This document shows, piece after piece, positions 21,180 through 34,436 of a stretch of DNA of 64,000 nt (position 1 is the stretch's first letter; every line of letters starts with the position of its first letter). The position numbers were made by a program, and so were the translations under genes. Origin of the DNA: Muricea muricata (lineage: Eukaryota > Cnidaria > Anthozoa > Malacalcyonacea > Plexauridae); contig OY979717.1 of the NCBI GenBank assembly GCA_963855995.1, positions 28,539,746-28,603,745 on the forward strand, written 5' to 3'. The notes beneath the pieces were generated by a model that worked only from the letters and a program-made list of their open reading frames with translations, was not told the origin of the DNA and made no database searches.

Positions 21180-24051
21180 GTATTTCACTCGGGAATTATA
21201 AAATATTATCATCCATCCCATCACGAACTCCATCTCACGGTGCAGGAAAGCCTGCGTGCTGTAGCCTCTCACTATTTTAACAAATAAATTTCATATTTGC
21301 GTTCTTCGAATTCAGTACCGAAATATATTCTTGCCGCGCAACGACGTTTTCTATGACCTATTATAGTACAGAAGCACAAAAAATGAAATATGTTTTTTTT
21401 CTAACATAAAAAATTGAAATAAACAAGGCGAAATCCTGAGAAAAAATTTCCTCAAAATATCATGCCAACGAATGACGTCATCTGTGTATGTATATTATAA
21501 AGTACGTACAGCTTTTGACCAATGAACATCCAGACTGAAATGTCGTTATATATTATGAATTGTGTTTAAAAAAACGAAATTCTGGGAATGTACTGTGTGG
21601 CTATGAATAAATGAATAAGATTATGTTTTAAACATGATAATTATTATGTGTTTAACAGGATTTAATATATGATCTTCGTTCGCTGTTCAAAATCTACGCA
21701 CGCGATTGGTCAAAATCAATCACGTGCTTTTTGGTTACCTGTCAGCAACGAGGCGTTCGAATGCATTATTCGCAATAACGCACGGGAACGTGCATTTTTT
21801 ATCTAAATGGCTACAAATTTTGTAAATATCGATGAAATACAGACGAATTTAACCAGATTGTACATTTTCAAGGTAAATCAGTATTCCTATAATACCAAAA
21901 TACGCCAGACTTTCACAACTTTTCAACAACGAAAAACCGTGGATTAAAAATAACAATAGCAATTTGTTTGATGTTACTGTGAGTAGCTAAGTAGGGGCAG
22001 AAATTTGCGAACTACTAAGCATTTTCCTCCAAACTAGTAGGTACTTTCGTCTTTCCACCACAATGAACAGAGATAGAACTAAGATAATGGTCGACATACG
22101 AGTATACCAGGAACAGGAAATAAATTGGGCTGTATTGAATGTCCGGTCAAGTTGTATGCCGATTATAACGTCATGCACACCAGGACTGACAAATCCCGAG
22201 ATAAGCCGCAAGCTCATTAAGTTCTGTTCATGCTTTTGATTATCAGTAGCTGCTGACTGTGATGGATTCTAGCAATGAGCAGGCATGAAACTTCGATTAA
22301 CCACCACCGACTAGTACTGCTTACTTCAGGAGAAACATTCTTCTAAACCATTGACTAGTCAGAGACTGATCAATTACAAAGCTATGACATTTAACTGTTG
22401 ATGACGGATTAATTGATCAGGGCTTTAAAATCAATTGCGCATAGATATAAAGTAAATAAGCTCGATGCACACCAACAAATAGCAACTAAATTACAGTACT
22501 TATAAACAAGCAACATGTATTGTTGTCGCTAGATATGGCATGCCAATAGCATTTCATTGTATTTCATTCCGTTTGTCAACGTACACCGGATCACATTTTT
22601 ATTGTGATCGAATGTGTATAGTTATCGGCCTTTATCAAAATATTTAAATTCGGCGTAGCAGGCTAAGGGCTTTTTACAGGAACGTTGGTACCTTGATTTA
22701 CTTTATAGCTACAGTTGTGTATGTTTTATGTATCCTCATTATTTTTTTTCGTTTCTCCTTTTAATTTTATGATTAGTGCTTTGTATAGAGTATTATCTAA
22801 ATAAAGACAAGACATGATTGCTTCCCCAATCAGCTAACATGCTTTCATCCATAACAGCAAAACTCAAATTTATAGTCTGGTTAGGTAAAAATAATCAATT
22901 TTAAACGAGCTAATTAATAATGCAGAACAGGATATACGAATAACATGAACGTTTGCCCCCCTGCCCTAATCATCGACGCTGGCTAAAGGATATATATGCA
23001 TACACGCCTCCATTCTTGTGGACAGTATTAATATGCGACGCCAGTCTAAAGAAGCGTTCGTTTACATTATACTATGTACAGCATCGTTATTATGCAAAGC
23101 CATACGCATAGTGTTTGGGATATTCATACAAAACTGAAAATAATCTATACCGCTGATGAATCACTTGGTTCAATTTAAATAGATATTTCGTATAGCAAAG
23201 AAGAATGAAGCAGATCAAAAACAAACGGCATATTCACATTGTCACTGAATTGCAAGCCAAACTTTTTAATGGCCCATTATTATATATATAGACGCAAGTT
23301 ATACCCTGGTATGTGTTGAAAACTGTATAATTATAACTAAACCCAAATGAGCAAAAGTCTCTGAAAATATGCGTTTTTCAACTGTCATAAAGAGCATCCA
23401 TATAATCCACATCTTACTCGTTTTAGCAGCCACGCAGCCAAGATTTTTAACCGCTGCAGACTGAGAAAGTAGCTGATAGATACTGTTAGCAAAAGAGGGT
23501 AAAATAGCTCAATTAAAGTTATACCTTCCACGCAATTGGTCATTTCAACATAACTCCTTCCCCCCCTCCCTCGCCTGAAATAAAAAGATAAACACGTTTA
23601 AAAAATACCAATTTTAATATGATTTTTGGCTTTTACTTATTCAGTTTGGTCTCTCTACGCTGCACGGGTATTAACCAGTGATTAGCAATAAACTTTGTTC
23701 CAACCTGCTCGCGCTGTTGTCGGCTCGTCGCAATGTGTTGATATTGACTTCAAATTGTCTTCTAGGATATTTCACTGATTCAGCATTGTTCATAATACCT
23801 AATGAAACATTCCAAAGCTTCATAATCGAAGAACAGCGGTATATAAACAACAAAACCTACTTTGTTTTGATCCAAAACATGTTTATTTTGAAAAAGAAGC
23901 TTGTTAATTTGTTTGTCATAGCGCGGTAGTTTACATTAAATATAAAGCTATTATCTTAGAATATCACGAAACATATAGTACATGAAATTCCAGTTTAAAA
24001 TAGGAAAGAATGTTGGGAAATAATATATGTGTAGTTCTCCGGCATATTATG
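21180..24051 (+). repeat. array unit, 3' flank and spacer after gene copy 1
   Basis: Collinear with 57230-58390 and, in the middle part, with 35578-37200 (for example the GATTGGTCAAAATCAATCAC region near 21700, 35620 and 57750; the GGCCTTTATCAAAATATTTAAATTCGG word near 22628 and 36202; the CGCCTCCATTCTTGTGGAC word near 23005, 27045 and, slightly altered, 36603). It marks the return to a new about 10-kb unit. A possible second small gene lies within (next entry). Confidence 0.6.
21807..22239 (+). other. possible second small gene of the array, uncertain
   Basis: Two exon-like pieces. The first, ATG at 21807, encodes MATNFVNIDEIQTNLTR-like sequence ending at a possible donor (AAG|GTAAAT). A further piece ends GATGTTACT|GTGAGT near 21980. 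A second open stretch at 22063-22239 encodes about 58 residues with four cysteines (around SSCMP, ITSCTPG and KFCSCF). Both recur at 26190-26540, 35722, 51170-51540 and 57855-58304. They are broken there by a premature TAG (57855 copy), a lost donor GT (26340 and 51318) and small indels (26510 and 51408), while 58110-58304 stays open. The function is unknown and I cannot join the pieces into a phase-consistent model. Confidence 0.25.
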
Positions 24052-24403
24052 CAGGGTGTACACAAAAAACCGCAAAGTATTGAAAATAATCTATTGTTAG
24101 AGTTTCAGTGGCCGGGCACTAATCTATAAAGGTAATGAGTGCAAAATATTGACAGGATGCATATATCAAGTATTGACGTATTAAGAAATTAAAATATCTT
24201 TGTAATTTTCTGCCATTGGGAATTTAAAGCAGCTTGGTAAATTCTAAAGGAGAATAATTTTGCAAAGATGACACCACTTCGTTATGCATAATACTTACTT
24301 ATGTAAATAATTTATGCACTCGTGGGTTTAACTTCGTGCTCGGCCATTGAAATTCTAACAACAGATTATTTTCAATAGTTTGCAGTTTTTTTGGTACGTT
24401 CTG
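24052..24403. mobile_element. mariner-like MITE, 352 bp
   Basis: The left arm from CAGGGTGTACACAAAAAACC and the right arm ending at TGTTCTGTA-like sequence are inverted repeats of about 70 bp (AGTATTGAAAATAATCT inside both). The flanks are TG/TA, and the empty site in sister units (49097, CATATTATAAAGG) shows insertion at a TA. CAGGGTGT termini with TA duplication suggest Tc1/mariner. Confidence 0.65.
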
Positions 24404-27400
24404 TAGAAAGAAGGCGTATATATTCAAAGTTCAAACGCAAAATGTTGTGTTTATAATTATTAGAATTGACGTCTTTGCGTAGGCGGGGAGAGGAGGGGGA
24501 GACGATATTTCACAGTAATACTTTCATAACTTTGACATTCTTAAATCGTCATTTTGGTTTAATACTTTTTAAATTTAAACGCAAATAAAAAGTGAGAAAT
24601 CGATAATGTGCCCGCAACATCTGACGGAAACCAAGAGCGCACAAATAAAAGTCTCTGCAAGAATTGAAACTCATCGGAACTTTAGGGGCATTCCTGATGA
24701 TGACTACAATTAGTCGAAACGACGATTCATTAAAACAATCAAAATGTTGTTCGGAGTTACTATTCTTTTGTATTTTATTCAAAATACTGGGTGGCTCTCG
24801 TAACTAAAGTCTCAAGCATGTAAATGCTGCTTAATCCTCATCTGAATCATATATATAGACATGGTATGAACAATTTTCAATGGACATGATTAATACAAAC
24901 AAAAATACATGTTTGCATAGTGATAAATTCCTCGTTGGCCTCAACGTATCTGAAATTTGCCTAAACATCGCCATAATATAATATTCATATTGATTCAGAG
25001 GAAAATACGAATTTCCGACTTTTATATAGAGCTTTAACAGAGATCAGGGTTATAGGGCTACTATGAATAGAAACTAGCTATCTTTAAAAAGTGAACGGCA
25101 TGTTTTGAAGTCCTATAATTATACAATAGGCCAATGATTCGCATGGAATAATCAAATACTTGATTATTTTTAAAAATTAAACGTGATAAAAGCATGCCTG
25201 CATGTCACTATACATGTCTTCTACGGTTCTACCTTCTTCTTTTAAATTGAACCCAAGTTTACCGCAGCATTACACAATCGACTATAATTGAATTATGATT
25301 TCTTGGGTTTCCTTCTAGGATCTAATTTTGGCACCTTACACGAAATATGCTATATATTAAAAAATTGTGGCGATGGCATTAACGCAAGCGCCTTCATTGA
25401 TTAGTATTATGTGCTTGAAAGCGTAAACAGACTGTCAGTTTCTCTACTAAATAATACCTTAAGTATAGTGAAAAAATATTACAATCCCTTTGTTGCTATC
25501 AATATCCTTCAGACGCCTTAGTTTACCCTTCATTATTTCATTAAAACTGCTTTTTAGAATTTTTTTTAAACGAATGTCGTTCGATTCTTATTACAGTGCG
25601 ATATCGTAATAACGACAATTTACATATCGAGCACTGTTGAGTATCTGGGGATTGAAGGAAGTTAAAAAAATTGCGAAATAATTTACTTGCAAGTCTTAAA
25701 GGATTTTTTCATGGGTTCATTAAAACAGGGGTAATACCTCTTGTTAAAACTCCTAAGAATATTAAATAACTAGAGCTGTAAAGTTGATTTAACGCTTTCA
25801 ATCATTGTTACTTAAATTTATATGAAAAATTCGTCGGTAAAAAAATTGGTTTAATACATCTGATGTTTCTGCCGTTAATTGGTGGGCTATAAATTTAGCT
25901 ATGTCTTAATGTGCTGTCACAAGACATAAGTCCTATTTAGGCACATTGGTATATAGGAGTAAAATTACACAATGGGACTAAATTATATTTGTATATTCCT
26001 ATGACACACTTTTTCTGTCGACTTTGTTAAATGTTATAACATATTTGAATCACTTAAAGACATAGCTGTATAAACAGCTTCAAATAACTATTTAAAATCT
26101 ATATATTATTGCGCAATACTGTATTTACAGTAATGCCAATTCTTGTCTGTGGAATATGTGGGATATATGAAACGTGTATTATTCATTCAAATTGCTACAA
26201 ATTTTGTAAATATGGATGAAATGCAGACGAATTTAACCAAATATTCCAATATCAACAAAATACGCTAGAATGTCACTGAAATTTTTACAACAGAAAACAA
26301 TGGATTAAAAATAACAACAGCAATTTGTTTGATGTTACTATGAGTAGCTGAGTAGGGGCAGAAATTTGCTAGGCACTTTCATCTTTCACCAGAAGAACAG
26401 AGATAGAACTAAGATAGTGGTCGACATACGTGTACACCCGGGGCAGAAAATAAATTGGGCGATATTGAATTTCCGGTGTAGTTGTACGCCGATTGTAACG
26501 TCATGCACACAGGACTGACAAATTGCGATATAAGCTGCAAGCTCATTCTGTTTTGTTCATGTTTTTGATTATTATGACATGCCTGCTCATTGCTTGATTC
26601 TATCACAGATTCACAGTCAGTAGCTGTTGACTGCGATAGAGTCTAAGCAGGCATAAAACTTCGATCAACCACCGACTATTACTCCTTACAAATCTTTTTC
26701 TAAATCATTGACCAATCAGAGACTGATCAATTACAAAGCTAAGACATTTCACTAGTAATGGCGGATTAATCAAGGCTTTAAAATCAGTTGCGCATGGAGA
26801 TGAAGTTCAATAAGTTTAATGCACACCAACAAATAGCAATTTATAGTTCATGTGGCTAATCTACGAAAAATGGAATGATTAAGTGACATCACCATAAACA
26901 GACTAAAGATAAACGTGAAAACATCGAGACACCCAATCGATAAACGTTCAGCGTAGCAAATCTACTAATATAACATCTAGGAAAATGAACGTTTGTTCCC
27001 CTCCATAAACACCGACGCTGGCTAAACAATGTATATACATAAACGCCTCCATTCTTGTGGACAATATTGATATGCGACGCTAGTATAAACAAGCCGTCAT
27101 TTACATTACACTTCTGTACAGCATCGTTATTATGCAAAGCCATATGCATAGTGTTTGTGATATTCAGAAAAAAAAACTGAAAATGATCTGCTGATGAGAG
27201 TCACTCAGTAATCAGGTTTAATAAATATTTCGTATAGCGAAGAGGGGTGAAGTAGATCAAAAACAAACGGCATATTTACATTGTCACTTTAAAGCCTCGT
27301 CATTGTATAAAGGCGAGTTACCCCGGAATGTATTTAAAACTATATAATTATATAATGAGACCGAAACGAGCCAAAGTCTCTGATCTGATGCGCTTTTCAA

Positions 27401-28364
27401 CTGTCATATAGGGCATCCATATCATCAACATCTTAGACCATTCAACAACATCTGACCGAAACGAAAAGCGCACAAATAAAAGTCCCTGCTAAACTGAAAA
27501 TTATCGAAACTTTAGGGGCATTCTAAACTCTCGAGCATGTAAATGCCGCTTAATCCATCAGGAGTTAAAATAAACTGTTTCGAAGGATATTGGAGATCCG
27601 GCTATTTAATGAGTCATACATAGACATGGTGTGGACAATTTTCAATGAACATGATTACCACAAACAAAAATACGTGTTCGCATAGTGATAAATTCCTCGT
27701 TGGCCTCAAAGTATCTGACATTATTTGCCTAAACATCTCCATTACAATATTTGTATTGACTCTGAGGAAAATAGAAATTTACGACTTTTATATAGAGCAT
27801 TAACTAAGATCAGGGTTATAGGCCTACTATATAAAAACAATCCTTAAAAAGTAAATGGCATGTTTTGAAGTCCTACAATAGGCCAATGATTCGCATGAAA
27901 TTCATTAAAATAGGGTCATTAAAACAGGAATAAAAACTCTTGTTAAAACTTCTAAGAACATTAAATAACATAGGAAAGTAAAGTTCATATAAGCCTTAGT
28001 TCAATCATTGTTCCTTAAATTTATATCAAAATTTGTCGGCTCAAAAATTGGTTTAAAGATCTGATGTTTATGCCGTTAATTGTGGGCTATAAATTTAGCT
28101 ATGACTTAATGTGCTGTCACAAGTCGCGAACCCTATGTAGGCATAGTTACACGGCATCCATCCACCTGGTATATATAGGAGTAAAATTACACAATGGACA
28201 AGATTATATTTGAATATTCCTATAACACACTTTTTCTGTGCCCACTTTGGTAACTTTTATAACATACTTGAATCACCTTGAAGACATAGCTGTATAAATA
28301 GCTTTAAATAACTATTTTTAATCTACATATGATTACGTAATATGCATATATTGTAGCTAATGGC
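24404..28364 (+). repeat. array unit, upstream region of gene copy 2
   Basis: Closely collinear with 49130-53060, block after block, including the abrupt joint near 26150 and 51140 where the promoter-upstream sequence switches to the ATNFVN block. Sharing that joint means the two units descend from one already rearranged ancestor. The start is also repeated at 62500-64000. No gene is supported here apart from the decayed pieces mentioned under 21807. Confidence 0.65.
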
Positions 28365-28502
28365 AATAGCACTTATGCAGGTTTTTCCTGAGGCTACTAT
28401 GCTCACCACCAAGCTTCGTAGTGACGGATGAATTTCCTCACATCAAAGTGAGACTTGGTGGTAAGGACAATAGCATTAGGGAAAACCCGCATAAGTGCTA
28501 TT
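28365..28502. mobile_element. 138-bp hairpin MITE
   Basis: The left end AATAGCACTTATGCAGGTTT and the right end AAACCCGCATAAGTGCTATT are inverted copies. A second arm pair ACCACCAAGC / CTTGGTGGT lies inside. The empty site is visible at 53070 (GCCAATTCTTGTCTG), which proves it is an insertion in this unit only. Confidence 0.75.
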
Positions 28503-28995
28503 CTTATCTGTGAGATATGCGCGCAAATTAATTGTTATAAGGCTATATTCAATTTCATTGAAAGCTATTTGGACCTATTTTTCAATATTTATGAAATTGT
28601 TTCGACCAGAAAGTTATTCTTCACCATTTTCTACGGACAACGTAGTACTGTCTCTTCAAGTAAAAAATACCGCATATACTATAAAACTACATAATTATTC
28701 GCAGATTTTCATGCACTATGTCAGTATAAGCTTTTAAACAACACCAATGAAAAAGTTTTGTTATAATAATTATCGCTTTCATATTCTTCTATTTTTTTCT
28801 CAAACAACAATAATCCAAAGCGTTTATTGCCTAAAACTTCATTATTATAATTTATTGTGCGACGTTATTATCGACACATATTGTAATGAGCGCACCAACA
28901 TTACTTGGCCCACTTTTCCTAGTGCTTCAAGGATATGTGCTCAAATGCGCGTCCAAATTGCAGCTGTGTCTATCTTTCCCTCACGTTTCTGAACA
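28503..28995 (+). repeat. array unit, promoter-proximal region of copy 2
   Basis: Matches 12300-12896 and 53075-53557. Short ORFs here are not conserved between units. Confidence 0.55.
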
Positions 28996-29003
28996 TATAA
29001 AAG
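28996..29003 (+). promoter_or_regulatory. TATA box of gene copy 2
   Basis: TATAAAAG, 77 bp before the start of the ATG at 29080, in the same context as copy 1. Confidence 0.6.
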
Positions 29004-29079
29004 ACGAGCCAATCGGCTTTGAAATTATATCCAAGAAGACTGTGAATACTTCTGAAGAAAACAGCAGAGAAGCTTTAAA

Positions 29080-31271
29080 ATGTTCAAGGTATCTACTTAT
29101 TGAATATTACAGTAAATCATAGAGTCCTATATTACCAATATGAGGTACATATATGAGGCGTTTAATAACAAATTTCTCTATATATGTAAATGTTTGCAAA
29201 AAAATTGATTTTTTCCTACATATACCGCTGATATACTTTCCATTCTTTCTAGGCTACATTCAAAATTTGGTACTGAAGTTTCACATAGATTTCCTAGATA
29301 GTTTCCTGGAATCCGGAAAATTTGGCTCACTTTTTTTTAATATTCAGTTATGTTACCACCCAAAAGTAGGTGACATTAAGGCTATTTTGCATATCGTAAG
29401 TATGAGCGCTAAACGTTGCACTCTCTTCCCTGGGGGAAAATGATAAACTTTGATGATAGACGAGAAAAATGAAATACTTCATTCAAAAATATCGACAACC
29501 AAAGATTTCACGTTAGTGTTAATGCTATATAATTCTTATTCATTCTTAACTGAGTTCCTGTCTTGTATATTAAAGTAACCCTTTTCGCACCTTTCCGAAC
29601 ACGGTTAGGAATTTTTTCACTAGTGAAAAAAACCGTATATATAGCCAATCAAAATGCTGATACCAATGAAAACGCTTATTCGCTTTTCCACAGTGAAAAT
29701 AAGATTTTTATATCACTGGTTTATATCGCGTAAATCTCTATGCGTTTGGCATAAACAGAAATACATTTAAAATCTTACATATTAGTACAAGATATAGCTA
29801 AATTCAGCTTCCTTGTGCCCAGGGAGATTGGATTGATGGAAGTTAACCATGTTTGGTGGCCAAACGATCAAAGCAAAGTATTTCACTTGATTATAGAAAG
29901 TGATTAAGAATTTTATGCAACGGGTTTGAGAACGACCAATTGTATTATATGTTTTTATTTTGTCTAGCTAATCCTACTCATCGCTGTACGTATGTCACAT
30001 GTTTGCAGATGCACGAAGATTCGATCGATTTATTTGGAATTATGACGACAGGTAAGTGAATGAAGTCGATGGTAAAAAATGTGAACCGGCTATCGTTTTT
30101 TTATTCTACTAGATCTATTTACCTGATTAGTGGCAATTGAAATACCACATGAATATATTAATATACAGCGTGCGATTTTAAATTGTGTGTGGATCAAACA
30201 CCCTGGCATATAGCTACACACACGAATCTCAGAACACATGGGGGTTTATGATAGTAAAGTCGGAGTCAGAATTGGTAATTTTGGAGAAATGATGGAGAGG
30301 CAGAAAAGCAGACATTTGCGAGACTAAAAGCCATTTACAGATTTGGACGAAACTCCCGTGTGTTCTGAGATTGTGATATATGTGGTGTTTGACCTACATA
30401 CAATGCGCCACAGTATTGCATGACACATTAGCCATTTTAATATAAAACTTTGTGATGATTTATGTAATAGGTACACTTATGTTCATTCATCATGTTGCGA
30501 TGTACCAACGAAGCGTTTACAAATAATTTTTTATATAAACTTAAATTTTCTTATATGTACGAATTTGAAATCGCGTGCTAGGCATTGATGTTCATATTTG
30601 ATAGATTGTTAAATTTATTAAAATTTATTACGAGCTATAAATGCTTTTTTCGCTGAACAAAACTATATATAAAAAAAAGCAAAAGTATGTATGACTAGGC
30701 CGTACATTTAAAAAACTATTACATATTATATAAAATCATCGTAACATAATGTTTAAGTCAAAGATTATTTTTGAGCGACTGGAAACCTTTCCAAGTCACT
30801 GCTCCCTTACAATGAATAACCGAATCCTAAAGACAAACGGAGCCTTTAAGAACTACTGTATATATTGGCTCGATCAGCTATAGGTTCAATAATTACAAAC
30901 AACAAAAATCATAAGTTTACCTCTTTAAATTTTATTCGGAGCTTTCGTCCCTGACTAACACACAATTATATAACTTGTGGTTATTTTTCAACATTTACAG
31001 AGACGTCGAATTGCTTAGAAAGCGAAATGAGGACACAGAACTATGTCAAATAACAATGTCAAAGAATGAAAAAAATTTTTCTGTTGTTTTTACGGAACAT
31101 CCTAATAAGTATAAATATTCGGAAAAACTATACTACAATATTACTTGCACGCTTAATCATAAAATCTTGAATGGAACGAACATGAAAAATCAGCTTGATT
31201 GCGTACCTAACCAAGTCAGTGGTTTACCTGGCTATGCTTATGGGTGTAAAGCAGTTAAGAAGTCTAAGTGA
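29080..31271 (+). pseudogene. small secreted four-cysteine protein, copy 2, frameshifted
   Basis: Exon 1 29080-29088 (Met-Phe-Lys|GTATCT), exon 2 29968-30051, exon 3 31001-31271, with the same acceptors and donors as copy 1. Exon 2 is 84 bp instead of 80 bp: CTGTACGTATGTCAC replaces CTGTATGTCAC. The reading frame is lost inside the signal peptide and meets a TGA before the donor. Exon 3 is open for 89 codons plus stop, keeps all four cysteines (ELCQI, ITCTL, DCVPN, YGCKA) and is clearly diverged from copies 1 and 3. Either the insertion is recent or an alternative splice or start removes it; I see no convincing one. Introns are short here (about 880 and 950 bp) because no retroelement is inserted. 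Confidence 0.6.
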
Positions 31272-31383
31272 ACGATTGTTTGTAGTAGTGACAATGACGA
31301 GAAAACATGACCATGATGTTATTTAATGACCTTGACGTATTATTATGAGCTGAATCTAAAGCTGTAAAAAAATATAAGAATTC

Positions 31384-31389
31384 AATAAA
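31384..31389 (+). terminator. polyadenylation signal of gene copy 2
   Basis: AATAAA 113 bp after the stop, followed by a second AATAAA. Confidence 0.55.
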
Positions 31390-31780
31390 AATAAACAAAA
31401 AAATCTTTATATACGAGATTGGATAGTTTATTTTTCCTCCGCGTATTTCATTCCTGAATTACAAAATATTATATACAAGAATTGCAAATAACCTATCCCG
31501 TCACGACCTCCATCTCACGGTGCTGGCAAGCCTGGGTGCTGTATCCTCTCACTATTTTAACAAATAAATTTCATTTTTGGGTTCTTCGAATTCTGTACCG
31601 AAATATATTCTTGCCACGCAACGACGTTTTCTATGAACTATTATAGTACAGAAGCACAAAAAATGAATATTTTTTCTAAGATAAAAAAATTTGAAATAAA
31701 CAAGGTGAAATCCTAAGAAACTAATTCTTCGCAATATCACGCAAACGGATGACGGACGTCATCTGTGTGTATATTATAAC

Positions 31781-32363
31781 CATTGAACTCAATATTACTG
31801 GAAGGCTACCTCCTATGAAACATACCTGAACTTGCCTGAAGCCAAATTTGACCTCCAGACACGCGTGTCTGGAGGTAAAGTCCCGCACTTTAGCGTGCTG
31901 TCGCGCGAATTGCACGCGTTTTCCTTGAGAGTCACGCGTTATACTGCAGGCGTTATAATTAAACCAAGGCACTAACATTTATTTTAAAGCATATGGTTTG
32001 TTTAACTATATGTAGATACTAATTCGTGAAAAATTTGCATGAAATAGGTACATGTAAGTTTACTGTATCGCTGGACGATTGTTGCACCGAGTTTGCTGCA
32101 CAGTTTAGGGACGGATTTTCGTATAAACCATGAAGAATGACAAATATCTATATTAAAGATACTTTACCAACTTTTTGAAACAAGAAAACATTTATTTGGC
32201 TCAAAAACAAGTGATTATGAAAAAGTATTTCAATGACAGGCATGTTGACATCGGATTTTCCCGCAAATTAAATGTTTTTGTTTGATCGTGCGTGAAAAGG
32301 CTGGGTACGAGTGGCTTCAAATTTCCCGCCAAAGGTAGCCTTCCAGTTATATTGAGTTCAATG
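31781..32363. mobile_element. non-autonomous DNA transposon with 8-bp TSD, 583 bp
   Basis: Terminal inverted repeats of about 31 bp: the left starts CATTGAACTCAATATTACTG, the right ends with the complement. Both flanks carry ATTATAAC, a perfect 8-bp target duplication. An internal CTCCAGACACGCGTGTCTGGAG palindrome lies at 31853-31876. No transposase ORF. Eight-bp duplication points to hAT, Merlin or P. Confidence 0.85.
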
Positions 32364-32711
32364 ATTATAACGTGCAGCTCACGACCAATGAAAATCCAGA
32401 ACTGAACTCTCATTATTTTAAGAAATTGCCTAAAAAATGAAATTCGGAGAATGTACTGTGTGACTATGATTGAATGAATAAGATTCTGTTTCAAACAGGA
32501 TAATAATTATCTCATTAACAGGCTTTAAAGATAGGTTACAGTCGCATCTGCGCATGCACCAGTGTTCCATTCTTTGTTTACTTCCGGCATCTACAAGCAA
32601 TAACATTTTCCCCAGTCTTCTAGTATTGCACCATAACTAATTATTATTCATTGTGGAAATTTTATCTAAGAGGAGCGATAGCGAAGCTTCAAGCTCAAAT
32701 CCTACGAGTTC

Positions 32712-32920
32712 GAGCGCAAATCGTGCTTAAACTTCATGCAGAAAGGATTACTATGCCAAAAGAGGGTCGTCTAGAATCTACTTATATGAATTGTTTCCAC
32801 GATGGCGGGAATTTAAAGACAAGCCCGCTCTGAAAACAGATGCGGATGTTGCGCGCAAATATTGTTACATTCCTTCGACGCTACAGAAGCCCCAAAAGCG
32901 ACAAAACAGGCTTTGTGGTA
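32712..32920 (+). CDS. exon-like ORF in the TTAA element, unknown
   Basis: An open frame on the plus strand, not starting with ATG, encodes a basic stretch (KDYYAKRGSSRIYLYELFPR, then WREFKDKPALKTDADVARKY) and ends at a possible donor G|GTAAGA near 32920. The style (short conserved helix near a transposon end) resembles DNA-binding N-termini of transposon proteins, but I cannot name a family. Confidence 0.3.
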
Positions 32921-34436
32921 AGAACTTGATTAATTAACAATACATGAAAGTGGCCAATTTCATATGGTAACGAACTATAACGTTTCCTGATATGTTTGCG
33001 TCTTTTCATTCAGCCACTTGCTCACGCAGACTAGTAATATTCATGAGACAGTCGACATCAGTTGAGGCTACAATTTCATGGCTCGGAAGTGAAGTCACAT
33101 ATTAATACCATCACCAAGTAAGTGAATATGTCTTCTATTTCTTTGCAGCAATGTTTTTGAAAAGTTCTATACTCTCAAGACGCGAACTTGCCGGTTGTAT
33201 TTTTTATTTTTATATCTGTCACCTCTACAACAACTAAACGTCGATTGTCGCCCGAACGTTTACCCGAGGGTTTACTAACGTCTTCGCTCTCATGGTGTGT
33301 AAAATCAGTATAAAATAATTGAGGCTTTTTTATATGTTAAACTTCATGTGTCGTATTAATGGCTTTGAAATATGAAACCGCGCATGTTTGTCCGACATAA
33401 AACACTTATAAATTTCAGGACAAATAATATACGGATACAATTTTGGAATAGGAAATATATACGATCGTCCAAAGCTGCCAATGTGACAACTTCTTTTGTA
33501 TCCAATCAGAAACAGCGAGAGCCAGAAGGCAAACTCAAATTCGACTATTATCTTCTCACAAATCAACTGATTTTAACAATATATGTATCATACTATGTAC
33601 ATACTATATATACCATATAATAAAACAAAGTTACATGTTAGGAGTAATAGGATAAATTAGTTATGTCTAGGATTCCTGGTTTAAGAGCCTGTCATATGCA
33701 TGGTAAGGACAAAGCACTATCCAAAGCCTCATATGTCCCTGGACATACATGAACACCCAGCCATTTGACTTGAAAAAATCAGTTGACCAATTTCCCGCCC
33801 TTTTGTAAAACAAATGGCTACCTGTTTGGAAATTCCACTCACATGCCTATGATACTTTACTACTTCAATTGCAAATGCTGAATGTTTAGTGTTACTGACA
33901 TTTTTATATTTTTATTTCAGACCTTTAGTGTACGAAGAAGAGGAGACACTAACTTATAGCAAGGGTAGTAATGAAACAAAGAAAGAGGACACTCCTTGAA
34001 TGATTGAATATTTGTAGGAGGAATGGTGCTTTCCCATTCCTACTATATTGCTGTATTAATTGATGAATACCAATATGTGAAAACTATGAATTAGTTTGTT
34101 TGCAAAATAACCTTAGTGTATGTTCCCCAAAGAAAAAATACTATTCTTGGTTAACTTGCTTTGTATGACACAGTTTACAGTCGCAGCAATATAAGCATTC
34201 CAAAAATATTTGACCAATTCATCTGCTCAAATTTAGCAGTTCCTCTGGTCAATTCCTCAATATTTTTAGAAAAGTTTATTACAATGTTCAAAAATTTCTG
34301 TTTATTGACAAATCAGAATCCTCACGAATAAGATATAGCATTCTGATAGGTAATTTAACAGGAAGTTGTTGCATCATGCTTCTATTTTGCAGTGACTGTA
34401 ATGTGACACATGTATTAAATAAGATCTGTTCATTGT

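Noticed and set aside
21987..22217. Minus-strand ORF conserved at 51348-51533 and 58082-58285
   Set aside because: The plus-strand frame over the same bases explains the conserved cysteines at least as well, and the minus frame changes length and start in each copy. Kept only as an uncertain note.
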